Assembly: GCF_002843355.2 (NCBI RefSeq)
Contig: NZ_PJAI02000007.1
Coordinates: 124,001-188,000 of the forward strand
Direction: 5' to 3'
DNA from: Colwellia echini
GTDB lineage: Bacteria > Pseudomonadota > Gammaproteobacteria > Enterobacterales > Alteromonadaceae
DNA length: 64,000 nucleotides
The notes beneath the pieces are model-generated. The model ran no database searches and was not told the DNA's origin. It saw only the letters and a list, made by a program, of their open reading frames with translations. Below are positions 1-9,539 of the stretch, one piece after another. A program made the translations under genes and the position numbers. How positions within the stretch are numbered: the first letter of the stretch is position 1; each line of letters begins with the position of its first letter.

Positions 1-155
1 TTCTGTTCCAAGAATATTTGAAAGACCATGAAGCACCAGAAGATTGTGAATACTACATGTGTGGTCCACCAATGATGAATGCCGCGGTTATTGGCATGCT
101 TAAAGATCTTGGTGTAGAAGATGAAAACATCATGTTGGATGACTTTGGTGGCTAA
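1..155 (+). CDS. nqrF: Na+-translocating NADH:quinone reductase subunit F, C-terminal end
   Basis: Only the last 50 codons are present; the gene begins before the window. The reading frame starts at base 3 and ends with TAA at 153-155. The peptide contains [10 protein letters not shown] and ends LDDFGG, the C-terminal NAD(P)H-binding part of the ferredoxin-reductase module of NqrF. NqrF takes electrons from NADH and passes them through FAD and a 2Fe-2S centre into the sodium-pumping membrane complex. The following apbE and nqrM genes, both needed for Na+-NQR maturation, support the call. The FAD and 2Fe-2S domains lie outside the window and could not be checked. Confidence 0.93.
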   Translation, partial: LFQEYLKDHEAPEDCEYYMCGPPMMNAAVIGMLKDLGVEDENIMLDDFGG

Positions 156-156
156 T

Positions 157-272
157 CGTTTATTTTAACTTGTCTATTACTTTTATTTCGTCGTCGGCTG
201 TGCTCATTGACTAACGTCAACTCCGCTCAGCCTTCTTGAACTAAAGACAATATCCTACGTTAAAACTAAACG
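157..272 (+). repeat. Fold-back intergenic element, copy 1 (nqrF/apbE)
   Basis: This long imperfect inverted repeat starts two bases after the nqrF stop. The apex at 203-225 holds TTGAC, four bases, GTCAA and then CTCCG, shared with the copies at 29410, 37779, 38259 and 50746. Arms specific to this copy pair around it: CGTTTATTTTAAC (157-169) with GTTAAAACTAAACG (259-272), TTGTCT (170-175) with AGACAA (245-250), and GGCTG with CAGCC close to the apex. An intrinsic terminator follows at 299. Function unknown. Confidence 0.75.
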
Positions 273-298
273 ATATATATCGAATGTTTATCAAAAAT

Positions 299-328
299 AA
301 AGACGGCTTAGGCCGTCTTTGTTCTTTT
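299..328 (+). terminator. Intrinsic terminator of the nqr operon
   Basis: AAAGACGGC at 299-307 pairs with GCCGTCTTT at 312-320 and is followed by a T-rich run. It lies between nqrF and apbE, so apbE probably has its own promoter. Confidence 0.8.
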
Positions 329-493
329 ATATGTTTTGTAAATAGAACAGTTAAATTTGTGATGTATAAGTATGTAATTTACGGTTAACTCTGAATCTTT
401 TAATAACATTATTCTTTAAATGAGAATATTTAAATATTAGTAATAACATCACCTTATGAGTGTTTTCATTTAAACAATAATTTGGAAAGTACT

Positions 494-1525
494 ATGAATA
501 TAATTAAATCATTACTATTAATATGTTTAACAATAGCGTTATCGGCATGTTTCCCAAGTAACCCTTCTAAAAATATCGAAGTGCTATTGCAAGGGCGAAC
601 TATGGGAACTACCTATAATATTAAAGTGGTAGGAACCCAAGAAGAGGTTAGAGTAGTTAAGTTAAAGCAACAAATTGATGAAGCGTTAAAGCAAGTTAAT
701 CAAGCAATGTCGACATATATTCCAAGCTCTGAAATATCAGAATTTAATCAATCAAAGTCAACAGCAGCTATTGAAATATCCCCAAGTTTTGCTCGAGTAC
801 TCAAAGAGTCAATTCGTCTTGGTAACTTAAGTGAGGGTAAGCTTGATGTGACTGTAGGGCCTTTAGTTAATTTATGGGGATTTGGACCAGAGCAGCGGCC
901 AGAAACCGTACCAAATGATGAGTTGTTAGCCGCAACAAAGCAGCGTATAGGCTTAGACAACTTAGTCTTAATCGACAATCAACTTTCGAAAAAAATTCCA
1001 GATTTATATGTCGACTTATCAACCATCGCTAAAGGCTATGGGGTTGATGTGGTTGCAGAGTTAATTGAAGAGAATGGCTTTGCTAACTATTTAGTAGAAA
1101 TTGGTGGGGAAATGCGTTTAAAGGGGGTTAAGCACACTGGCGAGTTATGGGCTATTGCTATTGAAAAACCAATATTTGATCCAAGTGGAGAAGAGCGCGC
1201 AATTCATCAAGTGGTAATTCCTAAAGATAATGCCGTCGCTACTTCTGGTGATTACCGAAATTATTTTGAAGCTGATGGTATGCGTTTTTCACATATTATT
1301 GATCCAGATACAGGAAAACCTATTAATCATAACTTAGTCTCTGTAACTGTGATCGATCCCTCGTCTATGACTGCCGATGGTTTATCCACCACGCTAATGG
1401 TGATGGGGATGGAGCAAGGGATGCGCTTTGCAATTGAAAATGATATAGCCGCTTTATTTATAGCAAAAACTGAAAATGGCTTTGAAGAACAATTTACGGT
1501 AAAATTCAAACAATATTTAAAGTAA
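494..1525 (+). CDS. apbE: FAD:protein FMN transferase (flavinyltransferase), lipoprotein
   Basis: ApbE attaches FMN covalently to threonine residues of NqrB and NqrC (and RnfG/D) on the periplasmic side. The protein shows the family pattern: GRTMGTTYN near the N-terminus, the central VDLSTIAKGYGVD motif, and EIGGEMRLKG, SGDYRNYF and FSHIIDPDTGKP toward the C-terminus. I chose the ATG at 494 (343 aa) over the in-frame TTG at 482, because GGAAAG lies just upstream and the protein then starts with a lipoprotein signal whose lipobox LSAC gives a lipidated Cys19. It sits between nqrF and nqrM, the usual Na+-NQR maturation arrangement. Confidence 0.95.
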   Translation: MNIIKSLLLICLTIALSACFPSNPSKNIEVLLQGRTMGTTYNIKVVGTQEEVRVVKLKQQIDEALKQVNQAMSTYIPSSEISEFNQSKSTAAIEISPSFARVLKESIRLGNLSEGKLDVTVGPLVNLWGFGPEQRPETVPNDELLAATKQRIGLDNLVLIDNQLSKKIPDLYVDLSTIAKGYGVDVVAELIEENGFANYLVEIGGEMRLKGVKHTGELWAIAIEKPIFDPSGEERAIHQVVIPKDNAVATSGDYRNYFEADGMRFSHIIDPDTGKPINHNLVSVTVIDPSSMTADGLSTTLMVMGMEQGMRFAIENDIAALFIAKTENGFEEQFTVKFKQYLK

Positions 1526-1649
1526 TAGTTTTAGTATTATTTATTTAACCTAATTATTTACCTATCTTAGGTTATTTAAAATTTTAAGCCGCGACTTTGT
1601 CCTAAGTTACGGTTATTAGTTAATTTACGCTAGTTGAGAGCATAACATT

Positions 1650-1880
1650 ATGACGATTTTTCTTATTACTTTTGGTTTCTTTCTCGTTGTTGGCGCAGCA
1701 ATGGCCGTGGGGTATATTTTTCAAAATAGAACGCTAGCTGGTAGTTGTGGTGGTTTGGCTAGTGTCGGTATTGAGAAAGAATGTAATTGTGATAATCCTT
1801 GTGAAAAAAGACAAGAGCGCGACAAAAAAGCGGCTTTACAAGTTAATTTAGAAACTAAAATTGATGTGAAAAATTTATAA
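1650..1880 (+). CDS. nqrM: Na+-NQR maturation protein NqrM
   Basis: This 76-residue protein has one N-terminal membrane segment (about residues 2-24). A cysteine cluster follows at C33, C45, C47 and C51, in the pattern GSCGGLASVG then ECNCDNPC. That is the signature of NqrM (formerly DUF539), a small membrane protein needed to assemble active Na+-NQR, probably by delivering iron to the Cys cluster between NqrD and NqrE. It lies 124 bases after apbE on the same strand and converges with the next gene 16 bases later. Confidence 0.93.
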   Translation: MTIFLITFGFFLVVGAAMAVGYIFQNRTLAGSCGGLASVGIEKECNCDNPCEKRQERDKKAALQVNLETKIDVKNL

Positions 1881-1896
1881 ACGTCTGAAGCACAGG

Positions 1897-2385
1897 TTAA
1901 GGTAAACGATATACTATTTTCATTTGATCAGTGATGGATTCACTGTTTAAATAAGTAATATAATTTTTTTGTGTTGATAAATGCGCTATTAATAAGTGCA
2001 TTTTATCAAATGTCACTGGCGGTTTACCTTTACCGCTAAACACTAACGTTGTCCAATAAGCCATTAATTGCTCATTATTTTTACCTGATATTTTTTGATA
2101 AAACTCTTCTCTAAATTCCCCTTTATGTAGCTCAATAGGGATGGCTTTCTCTCCTTCTGCATAATATTGTGTACGGGCTAAAAATATATCAGCAACTTGC
2201 GTACTGTTTAATATATTAATGCTTGAATCTTTTGATACAACAACGACTAGATTGGTTGGTAAAGAAGTATTAACTTTAGTCTCACTATTTCGAGAGGTTT
2301 CATTAACGCTTCCCGTGTTAGTGCCATTAAAGCTACATGCACTTAATAAGCTAAAAACGATAAAACTACAAAATAAACGTTTCAT
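1897..2385 (-). CDS. Small lipoprotein related to phosphate-type substrate-binding proteins
   Basis: The 162-residue product begins with a lipoprotein signal (MKRLFCSFIVFSLLSAC, lipidation at Cys17) and a Ser/Thr/Asn-rich linker. From about residue 45 the text VVVVSKDSSINILNSTQVADIFLAR, then IPIELHKGEFREEFYQK and AYWTTLVFSGKGKPP, resembles the small single-domain PstS-like phosphate ABC substrate-binding family. Such short forms are common as solitary periplasmic proteins in Alteromonadales, and no transporter genes are adjacent. A ligand cannot be inferred. It converges with nqrM; its promoter lies in the 2386-2804 gap. Confidence 0.6.
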   Translation of the reverse strand: MKRLFCSFIVFSLLSACSFNGTNTGSVNETSRNSETKVNTSLPTNLVVVVSKDSSINILNSTQVADIFLARTQYYAEGEKAIPIELHKGEFREEFYQKISGKNNEQLMAYWTTLVFSGKGKPPVTFDKMHLLIAHLSTQKNYITYLNSESITDQMKIVYRLP

Positions 2386-2804
2386 TAGACTACATCCTTC
2401 AATTTAAATATTTAACCTAAACTCGGGTTAACTGATTTGTTGCTATATTGATTTTTATAAGTATTTACCTGGCGATGTATTATTTATCTGATAGGTGTTA
2501 ATGATCAACAGCACTTTTATAAAATCCGTGTATTATAACATTTGAATATTGATCTATTCTTTAATTCATTTGGTATTATGTATTACTGCTCAAAGAATGG
2601 ATCAGTCTGTTAACAGTGTAAAAGTAAGTAAACCCGGTAAAGTGGAATTTAGTTACATTTGTGTTTAAGCGATAGTAATGATAAATAAACTAAAAAAGTA
2701 TAATAGAAATTCTTTGTTAAAATAGCTAGGTGTTTAATAATTATCAGCTTTTTAATTAGTTATTACTGTGTCGTCTATTCAATTATTGATTTATAGGTAT
2801 AACA
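2386..2804. other. Divergent intergenic region with a short inverted repeat
   Basis: This AT-rich gap separates the minus-strand lipoprotein gene from the plus-strand diguanylate cyclase gene and must hold both promoters. The only clear structure is an inverted repeat, TTAACC at 2412-2417 with GGTTAA at 2426-2431, inside the lipoprotein leader. I see no RNA gene or credible small ORF. Confidence 0.5.
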
Positions 2805-4070
2805 TTGACAATCTTCCAAAAAATGATTCTGGTACCTGTGTTTAGCTTGTTTTTGTATGGGAGCTTCATTACCTATAGCTTTTTTGAACACCAGCAATCG
2901 AATAAAAAAATTCAAGCCGTACGCGACAGTTATATACCTGTATTAGAAATACTTAATAATAATATTCATTTATTTGAGCAGCTTAGTGATACCTTTAAAG
3001 ATACCGTTTTAGCCCGAGAGTCATTATGGTTAGTGGATGCTTTAGCATTAAAAAAAGAACTTGAAAATAACTTTGTTGAGTTAGAAAAATTTCCACATAT
3101 TATAAAAATTAAGCAACTCAATACAATTAAGAACGACTTTAACCATTACTACCTACATGCAGATACACTTGCTAAAGACTTACTAAAAGAGCATGCGACA
3201 ATACATTCTGAACAGAATACCATTGAAGATGTTGAGCATTATTTACACTTGTCAGAAAACCATTTTCAAAAAATTAAATATACCGTACAAAATCAATTTA
3301 TCAGTACTATTAATAATACAACTGAAGTAATGAATAAATTACTATTTTGGGGAGGTATCATTGCGGTATCTTCGGTTTTACTCCTGGTTATCGTTTCTTT
3401 TTTATTATCTTTATCCACGAAGAGCAGTTTTAATAGTATTATTGAACGTACTAAATTATTAGCATCTGGAGACATTGATTTTAGTAAACGGCTAGTAAGA
3501 GTTCAACAAGACGAGTTAGGTGTCTTAATCTATTGGTTTAATAAACTATCAGATAAACTTGAGTCTGATTACCTCAAGCTTCAAACCTTATCAATTACAG
3601 ATAAATTGACTCAATTAAATAATAGAACACGCACCGATCAATTTTTACCCTCAGCTATAGAGAATGCTAAAAAGCATAAGCAACCTTTAATATTTATCAT
3701 AATTGATATAGATCACTTTAAAAAAGTTAATGATACACATGGCCACTTAGTGGGTGATGATGTATTAATCATGTTCGCTACAATATTAAAAGACAGTGCA
3801 AAAAGTGGTGATTATGTCAGTCGTTGGGGAGGGGAAGAGTTTGTGTTGGTGTGGCAGAATTTACACTTTGAACCGGCTGTTGAAAAAGCGAATGATATTA
3901 GAAATATGATAGCGGATAGTCACTTTCCAGTGGTAGGTAAAGTTACTGCGAGTATTGGGTTAACAGTACTCACAGAACAAGATGATATTGAAGATTTAAT
4001 TTCTCGTGCGGATAAAAACTTATATCAAGCCAAAGAAGATGGGCGAAATAGAGTTGTCGCAGATAGTTAA
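2805..4070 (+). CDS. Membrane-bound diguanylate cyclase (sensor-HAMP-GGDEF)
   Basis: The order is: membrane segment at about residues 8-24, a helical periplasmic sensor to about 175, a second membrane segment (LLFWGGIIAVSSVLLLVIVSFLL, about 179-201), a HAMP-like linker, and a GGDEF domain from about 260. The active site reads RWGGEEF, a functional GGEEF variant, and DIDHFKKVNDTHGH is the usual metal and substrate motif, so cyclic-di-GMP synthesis is expected. The start is a TTG at 2805 with AGGT a few bases upstream. An ATG at 2823 is possible but would cut into the first membrane segment. The input signal is unknown. Confidence 0.85.
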   Translation: MTIFQKMILVPVFSLFLYGSFITYSFFEHQQSNKKIQAVRDSYIPVLEILNNNIHLFEQLSDTFKDTVLARESLWLVDALALKKELENNFVELEKFPHIIKIKQLNTIKNDFNHYYLHADTLAKDLLKEHATIHSEQNTIEDVEHYLHLSENHFQKIKYTVQNQFISTINNTTEVMNKLLFWGGIIAVSSVLLLVIVSFLLSLSTKSSFNSIIERTKLLASGDIDFSKRLVRVQQDELGVLIYWFNKLSDKLESDYLKLQTLSITDKLTQLNNRTRTDQFLPSAIENAKKHKQPLIFIIIDIDHFKKVNDTHGHLVGDDVLIMFATILKDSAKSGDYVSRWGGEEFVLVWQNLHFEPAVEKANDIRNMIADSHFPVVGKVTASIGLTVLTEQDDIEDLISRADKNLYQAKEDGRNRVVADS

Positions 4071-4121
4071 CTAGGCTTTAGTTAATAAGTTTTTAATAAG
4101 ATCATCAAGGCTTAGCTGAAA

Positions 4122-6014
4122 TTAAAGCTCAATAAACCTTTTAATTTTATTAATAATACCTAGGCTGTCTAAACCTAATTCTTGATGAACTTCTTCCTGC
4201 GTACCATGTTTAACAAACTGGTCGTCAACACCGATATTTAATATACAAACAGGTTTGCCTTGAGCAAGTAAGTATTCATTTACACCTGAGCCAGCACCAC
4301 CAGCAATTGCATTATCTTCTATGGTAACTAGTATTTCATGATTGCTTGCTAAATCACTGATCATTGCGGTATCTAGAGGTTTAACAAAACGCATATCAAC
4401 TAAGGTGGCGTTAAGGGATTTTGCAGCTTTTTTCGCTTCGCCTAACATAGTACCAAAACTTAACAGGGCAATAGTTTTACTTTGTTTTTCTGCTTCGATA
4501 TTTTGTTTTTGTGAAATAATTACGCTTTTACCTATCTCGATAGTTTCATCAACACTAGGTAATGTTTCCCCTGTGCCATTACCGCGAGGATAACGAACAA
4601 TACTTGGACCATTTAACTTAAAGCCAGTATTTAGCATCAGTTGGCATTCACGCTCGTTAGATGGTGCCATGATTACCGTGTTCGGAATACAACGTAAAAA
4701 GCTTAAATCAAATACACCTTGATGCGTTGCGCCATCAGCGCCAACAATACCTGCACGATCTACAGCAAACATAACCGGTAAGTTTTGAATAGCCACATCG
4801 TGAATGAATTGATCATAGCCACGTTGTAAAAAGCTTGAATATATAGCAACAACAGGTTTTTGCCCGCCAATAGCCAGACCTGCTGCATAAGTTACAGCGT
4901 GTTGCTCTGCTATGGCTACGTCAAAGTATTGATCTGGAAAACGTCGGCTAAATTCAACCATGCCAGAGCCTTCTGCCATTGCTGGAGTAACCGCAACTAG
5001 TTTTTTGTCAATTTCAGCGGTTTTGCATAACCAATCACCAAAAATTTTAGAATAAGTTGGCAAGATTGCTTTTGATTTAGGTAAACTTGTTTCTGCAGGG
5101 TTGAATTTAGGTACGGCGTGATACTTTATCGGATCTTGCTCGGCAGCCTGATAGCCCTTCCCCTTAGTAGTGACTACATGTAGAAACTGCGGGCCTTTTA
5201 AGTTACGCATATTTTTAATGGTATTAACTAACCCATTTACATCATGACCATCGATAGGGCCAATATAGTTAAAGCCCAATTCTTCAAAGAAAGTACTAGG
5301 AACTACCATACCTTTTAAATGTTCTTCGGCGCGACTTGCTAGCTCTTTTATTGGCGGTATATTGTTTAATATTTTCTTACTACTTTCTCTAAAACCTGTA
5401 AAAATACTGCCTGATAATAACTTAGCTAAGTGATTATTTAAGGCGCCAACATTTTCTGAAATAGACATATCGTTGTCATTTAAAATAACTAACATGTCTT
5501 TTTTAATATCACCAGCGTGATTTAAGGCTTCAAATGCCATACCTGCTGTCATAGCACCATCACCAATAACAGCGACTGTTTTTCTATTTTTGCCTTCTTT
5601 TTCTGCGGCTACTGCTAAGCCTAAAGCCGCTGAAATAGAGGTACTTGAATGGCCAACGCTTAAAGTATCGTATTCACTTTCTTCACGCCAAGGAAAAGGA
5701 TGTAATCCATCCTTTTGTCTAATAGTGTGTAATTTATCGCGTCGACCCGTTAGTATCTTATGCGGATAAGCTTGGTGACCTACATCCCAAATAAGATGAT
5801 CAAATGGCGTGTTGTATACGTAATGTAAAGCAACGGTAAGCTCTATTGTGCCTAGACCTGAGGCGAAATGCCCACTACTTTTACTTACCGAACTTAATAA
5901 GAAACTGCGCAACTCATTACTGACACGTGTGAGTTTGTCTTGCGGCATATTGCGCAATTCTTCAGGTATATTTATCTGTGATAGTAATGGGTAATCAGCA
6001 AGGTTCGTAGTCAT
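4122..6014 (-). CDS. dxs: 1-deoxy-D-xylulose-5-phosphate synthase
   Basis: DXS condenses pyruvate and glyceraldehyde-3-phosphate using thiamine diphosphate, the first step of the MEP isoprenoid pathway. The protein matches E. coli Dxs throughout, for example [37 protein letters not shown] and the thiamine-binding stretch [19 protein letters not shown] ending at [10 protein letters not shown] take the ATG at 6014 (630 aa, [11 protein letters not shown]), equivalent to the E. coli start. The frame extends to a TTG at 6059, which would add 15 unconserved residues. It is last in xseB-ispA-dxs, 105 bases after ispA. Confidence 0.97.
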   Translation of the reverse strand: MTTNLADYPLLSQINIPEELRNMPQDKLTRVSNELRSFLLSSVSKSSGHFASGLGTIELTVALHYVYNTPFDHLIWDVGHQAYPHKILTGRRDKLHTIRQKDGLHPFPWREESEYDTLSVGHSSTSISAALGLAVAAEKEGKNRKTVAVIGDGAMTAGMAFEALNHAGDIKKDMLVILNDNDMSISENVGALNNHLAKLLSGSIFTGFRESSKKILNNIPPIKELASRAEEHLKGMVVPSTFFEELGFNYIGPIDGHDVNGLVNTIKNMRNLKGPQFLHVVTTKGKGYQAAEQDPIKYHAVPKFNPAETSLPKSKAILPTYSKIFGDWLCKTAEIDKKLVAVTPAMAEGSGMVEFSRRFPDQYFDVAIAEQHAVTYAAGLAIGGQKPVVAIYSSFLQRGYDQFIHDVAIQNLPVMFAVDRAGIVGADGATHQGVFDLSFLRCIPNTVIMAPSNERECQLMLNTGFKLNGPSIVRYPRGNGTGETLPSVDETIEIGKSVIISQKQNIEAEKQSKTIALLSFGTMLGEAKKAAKSLNATLVDMRFVKPLDTAMISDLASNHEILVTIEDNAIAGGAGSGVNEYLLAQGKPVCILNIGVDDQFVKHGTQEEVHQELGLDSLGIINKIKRFIEL

Positions 6015-6119
6015 AGTGTGTCTATTGTAATAATTATATTTAACGTGGTGTTCAGCCAAAGTTTAGAAAAGAATCTAGTACTTACCGAATATTTACCTAA
6101 TAAAAAATAGTCTAATTTA

Positions 6120-7022
6120 TTAACGGCTGCGTTTAACGATAAAAGTAGCAAAATTTGCTAAAGATTGCGTATTGTAAGGCAATCTTGTTAAAGCTTGAAG
6201 CGCTTGTTGTAATAAGTTTTCAGCTTTGTCTTGGGCGCCTTGTAAACCGAGTAGTGCAGGGTAGGTACTTTTGTTGGCCGCTACATCAGAGCCTACTGGT
6301 TTTCCTAGCTCTTCTTCTGTTGAAGTTAAGTCAATAATATCATCTTGAACTTGATACGCTAAGCCAATTAATTGAGCATACTGACTTAATATTAGTTTGT
6401 GCTCTGCAGTTACTAGTTCACTACATTCTGCTGGCATAAGTACAGCGGCTTCTAATAAAGCACCTGTTTTTAATGAATGTAAAACTTCTAGTTCAGCTAA
6501 CGATATACTTTTATTGGTTGCTGCTAAATCGAGCGCTTGTCCACCACACATGCCTTGGTAACCTGCAGCACGTACTAATTGTTGTACAAGTTTTAATTGC
6601 ACTGGTGTACTTGATACCTTATGAATGGTTGAAAACTGATGGTTTGCTAAAATATCAAACGCTAAAGTTTGCAAGGCATCACCCGCCAAAATTGCAGTAG
6701 CTTCATCAAAGGCTTTATGGCAGGTTGGTTTACCACGCCTTAAATCATCATCATCCATTGCCGGTAAATCATCATGTAAAAGCGAATACGCATGAATACA
6801 CTCAAGCGAACCGGCTACCGCATCAATGTCATTTAAGTCTACTGATATGGCTTCTCCAGTAATATAAGCTAAATAAGGACGCATGCGTTTACCGCCAATA
6901 AGTAAACCGTAACGCATGGCTTCAAGCAATTTAGGATCGTTAATGCTCAGATTATCGAGTTTTTCAGCTAAAAAATTATTGATACGTTGTTGATAATGTT
7001 CATAAGAAATCAAAGTTGTCAT
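6120..7022 (-). CDS. ispA: Farnesyl diphosphate synthase
   Basis: This trans-isoprenyl diphosphate synthase makes geranyl and farnesyl diphosphate for quinones and undecaprenyl phosphate. The first aspartate motif reads DDLPAMDDDDLRRGKP and the second is DDIID in VQDDIIDLT. GGKRMRPYL near the N-terminus binds isopentenyl diphosphate. The length (300 aa) is normal. Its ATG shares one base with the xseB stop (TAATG), so translation of the two is probably coupled. Confidence 0.97.
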   Translation of the reverse strand: MTTLISYEHYQQRINNFLAEKLDNLSINDPKLLEAMRYGLLIGGKRMRPYLAYITGEAISVDLNDIDAVAGSLECIHAYSLLHDDLPAMDDDDLRRGKPTCHKAFDEATAILAGDALQTLAFDILANHQFSTIHKVSSTPVQLKLVQQLVRAAGYQGMCGGQALDLAATNKSISLAELEVLHSLKTGALLEAAVLMPAECSELVTAEHKLILSQYAQLIGLAYQVQDDIIDLTSTEEELGKPVGSDVAANKSTYPALLGLQGAQDKAENLLQQALQALTRLPYNTQSLANFATFIVKRSR

Positions 7023-7270
7023 TAATCTTCGCCTGTACTGCTATCAAAATCGGTAAGTTGTGAAGAGCCATTTTTTTCAAGCAAAATCTTAACTTTTTGT
7101 TCAGCTGTTTGTAATTTTACTTGGCTCAACTGACTTAGGTTCAAGCCGCGTTCAAAAAGTGCCATTGATTCTTCTAAGTTCAAATCACCTTGTTCTAAAC
7201 TTTGTACTATGGTGTCGAGTTCAGTTAATGATTCTTCAAAAGAGAGATTTTCGAGTTTCTTTTTAGCCAT
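7022..7270 (-). CDS. xseB: Exodeoxyribonuclease VII small subunit
   Basis: The 82-residue product contains the family signature LSFEESLTELDTIVQSLEQGDLNLEESMALFERGLNL split over two helices. Several XseB copies assemble with XseA into the nuclease that degrades single-stranded DNA; xseA is not in this window. It is the first gene of xseB-ispA-dxs, an order conserved across gammaproteobacteria. Confidence 0.96.
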   Translation of the reverse strand: MAKKKLENLSFEESLTELDTIVQSLEQGDLNLEESMALFERGLNLSQLSQVKLQTAEQKVKILLEKNGSSQLTDFDSSTGED

Positions 7271-7623
7271 GTTTTTTTGCCCTAGATACTAAGCAGTGAA
7301 ATTAATTAGGCAAACTTACCTTAGCTTAGGGCTTGGGTCAATTTAGCTATTTATTGTTGATAACAAAATATTTTAACATTAGTGTTAAGTTATTGACACT
7401 ACGGGCGATAATAAACTTATGCCTTGTTGCATTTTATAATGCATGAAAGTACATGTTTTAAGTAGAGCGGGTATAATAGTGTTTTATAAGCGGTTAAAAT
7501 TACTCGTTAATAATTCGTTAGTTATTAGCGCATAACTTTTACATAATGTACTATTCTTGTATTAAAAGTATTGTATTGCTGTATTGTCTTTAAGCGCCAT
7601 GCTTAGTTGTTTAGGAGAGTTTT
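7271..7623. other. Divergent intergenic region, xseB / pomA
   Basis: This gap must carry promoters for xseB (minus) and pomA (plus). A TATAAT at 7472-7477 is a possible -10 box for pomA without a convincing -35. GCAT-TTTATA-ATGC at about 7424-7443 is a short palindrome. I found no clear flagellar sigma-28 site and no small gene. Confidence 0.4.
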
Positions 7624-8388
7624 GTGGATTTAGCTACGTTAATTGGTATTTTAGGCGCCATTGGTTTACTGGTGATGGCGATGATGCTATCAGGCGATAT
7701 AATGATGTTTGCTGACACCCAGTCGGTATTAATTGTTTTTGGTGGCTCTATTTTTATCGTGTTATCCAATTATAATATGGGCCAATTTTTTGGTATCGGT
7801 AAAATCATCGCGAAAGCGTTTATGTTTAAACTTGAAAAGCCAGAAGAGCTAATCGAAAAAGCAGTTGATATGGCTGATGCAGCACGTAAAGGTGGGTTTT
7901 TAGCGCTTGAAGAAGCAGAGATAACTAATGCCTTTATGCAAAAAGGTGTAGATATGTTGGTTGATGGTCACGATGCTGATGTGGTTCGAGCGACCATGCA
8001 AAAAGATATAAACTTAACCACAGAGCGTCATGAGAAGGGAGCCAACATGATGATGGCGCTGGCCGATGTTGCTCCTGCTATGGGAATGATTGGTACACTT
8101 ATTGGTTTGGTTGCTATGTTGTCGAACATGGATGATCCTAAATCGATTGGTCCTGCAATGGCTGTTGCTTTATTAACAACACTTTACGGCGCTTTTTTAG
8201 CGAATGTTATTGCGATTCCTATAGCTAAAAAATTACAACTTCGCTTAGCGGAAGAGAAAATGAACCAAGAATTAGTGCTAGACGCTGTACTTGGTATTCA
8301 AGACGGACAAAATCCACGAGTTATCGAAGGCTTATTAAGAAATTACTTAGCTGAAAGTAAACGAAAAATTGATACCACTGAAGAATAA
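7624..8388 (+). CDS. pomA: Sodium-driven flagellar motor stator protein PomA
   Basis: PomA and PomB form the inner-membrane stator that couples sodium flow to flagellar rotation. The protein matches Vibrio PomA: MADAARKGGFLALEE, FMQKGVDMLVDGHDADVVR, and GMIGTLIGLVAMLSNMDDP in the third membrane segment. Four membrane segments are visible, with a large cytoplasmic loop between the second and third. The start is the GTG at 7624 after the strong ribosome site AGGAGAG; E. coli-type MotA proteins are longer. pomB follows 80 bases later. Confidence 0.95.
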   Translation: MDLATLIGILGAIGLLVMAMMLSGDIMMFADTQSVLIVFGGSIFIVLSNYNMGQFFGIGKIIAKAFMFKLEKPEELIEKAVDMADAARKGGFLALEEAEITNAFMQKGVDMLVDGHDADVVRATMQKDINLTTERHEKGANMMMALADVAPAMGMIGTLIGLVAMLSNMDDPKSIGPAMAVALLTTLYGAFLANVIAIPIAKKLQLRLAEEKMNQELVLDAVLGIQDGQNPRVIEGLLRNYLAESKRKIDTTEE

Positions 8389-8468
8389 CAGGAGTAAAAG
8401 TATGTTATTCATAACAGGTAAGTTAGTGGTCGAATTATTCTTATTAACCTTAATAAAAGGGAGGACAC

Positions 8469-9425
8469 ATGGCTGAACAACAATGTAAGTGTCCACCCCC
8501 AGGGTTACCGGCATGGATGGGAACCTTTGCCGACTTAATGTCGTTATTAATGTGTTTCTTCGTATTACTCCTATCGTTTTCTGAAATGGATGTTTTAAAG
8601 TTTAAGCAAATCGCAGGCTCAATGAAGTTTGCCTTTGGTGTACAAAATAAAATTGAAGTTAAAGATATTCCTAAAGGTACGAGTATTATTGCGCAAGAGT
8701 TTCGCCCTGGTAAACCTGAGCCAACGCCAATAGAGGTAATTCAACAGCAAACTATGGAAATGACCCAACAAATGCTTGAATTTCAGGCGGGTGATGAAAC
8801 TTCAGCTGGTGGTCGACAAGAACAACGCGGAACTGAACGTGGTGGGCAAGCACAAAATACTGAAGATGCTTTATCACAACAAGCAATTGATCAAGCTAAA
8901 CAAGATTTAGAAGAAGCCTCGCAAGAGCAAGTTAACGAGTTAGTTAAGAAAATTGCTGATCAACTGGAAGAGCAAATTCAAGATGGTGCAATAGAGTTAG
9001 AGTCGTTAGGGCAACAAGTTATAATTCGTATCCGTGAAAATGGTTCATTTCCATCGGGCTCTGCCTTTTTACAACCTAAGTTTTGGCCAATCATTTATGA
9101 AATAGGTGAATTATTAAATACAATTCCAGGTGAAATTATGGTGTCAGGTAATACCGATAATCGCGGGGTTGATTCAGAGTTGTTTAGCTCTAATTGGGAT
9201 CTTTCTAGTAAGCGTGCTGTTGCTATTGCTCATCAGTTGATTAAAGTTCCTGGCTTTGACCCTTCCCGTTTAGTGGTTGCGGGACATGCTGATACTAGGC
9301 CTTTAGTTCCTAATACCAATGCGTTAAATAGACGTAGAAATCGACGTGTTGAAATAGCTATTAATCAAGGTAAAGCCAAAGAAACAGAAAGAATAGGCAT
9401 TACCAAAGAGGTTAACAAAGAATAG
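8469..9425 (+). CDS. pomB: Sodium-driven flagellar motor stator protein PomB
   Basis: A single N-terminal membrane helix carries the ion-binding aspartate (TFADLMSLLMCFFVLLLSFSE, Asp22). A Gln- and Glu-rich periplasmic linker (about residues 80-170) follows, then a C-terminal OmpA-like peptidoglycan-binding domain with VSGNTDNRG, VVAGHADTRP and NRRRNRRVEIAI. Sodium use is inferred from PomA/PomB similarity to Vibrio rather than proton-type MotAB. The ribosome site GGGAGG lies just before the ATG. Confidence 0.95.
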   Translation: MAEQQCKCPPPGLPAWMGTFADLMSLLMCFFVLLLSFSEMDVLKFKQIAGSMKFAFGVQNKIEVKDIPKGTSIIAQEFRPGKPEPTPIEVIQQQTMEMTQQMLEFQAGDETSAGGRQEQRGTERGGQAQNTEDALSQQAIDQAKQDLEEASQEQVNELVKKIADQLEEQIQDGAIELESLGQQVIIRIRENGSFPSGSAFLQPKFWPIIYEIGELLNTIPGEIMVSGNTDNRGVDSELFSSNWDLSSKRAVAIAHQLIKVPGFDPSRLVVAGHADTRPLVPNTNALNRRRNRRVEIAINQGKAKETERIGITKEVNKE

Positions 9426-9449
9426 AAAAATATTTTGTTATTGTTAAAT

Positions 9450-9536
9450 TTATAACCTGAGCCGAAAAGCTTAAAAAAGACCAAAAAAATAGTGTATAAT
9501 CCGCGCCATTATTTTTTTGTCTTTTTTAGGTTATAA
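9450..9536. repeat. Nested palindrome between pomB and thiI
   Basis: Two nested inverted repeats: the outer arms TTATAACCT (9450-9458) and AGGTTATAA (9528-9536) pair perfectly, and the inner arms AAAAAAGAC (9473-9481) plus AAAAAAATA (9483-9491) pair perfectly with TATTTTTTT (9510-9518) plus GTCTTTTTT (9519-9527), leaving one bulged C. The loop holds the thiI -10 box. The inner arms look like a bidirectional terminator. Confidence 0.8.
9495..9500 (+). promoter_or_regulatory. thiI promoter -10 box with GC-rich discriminator
   Basis: TATAAT is followed by CCGCGCC, the GC-rich discriminator typical of stringently controlled promoters of translation and RNA genes. No good -35 is visible in the A-rich arm upstream. 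It lies about 40 bases before the thiI ATG, within the loop of the nested palindrome. Confidence 0.55.
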
Positions 9537-9539
9537 CCG

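Noticed and set aside
4342-4593. Plus-strand ORF opposite dxs, and similar long ORFs opposite metH, iscS, radA and prfC
   Set aside because: They lie antisense to strongly conserved genes in the same codon register and have no ribosome sites or recognisable domains.
8402-8476. Short ORF beginning ATGTTATTC between pomA and pomB
   Set aside because: It gives only 24 codons, overlaps the pomB start, and resembles no known flagellar protein; its 3' part contains the pomB ribosome site.
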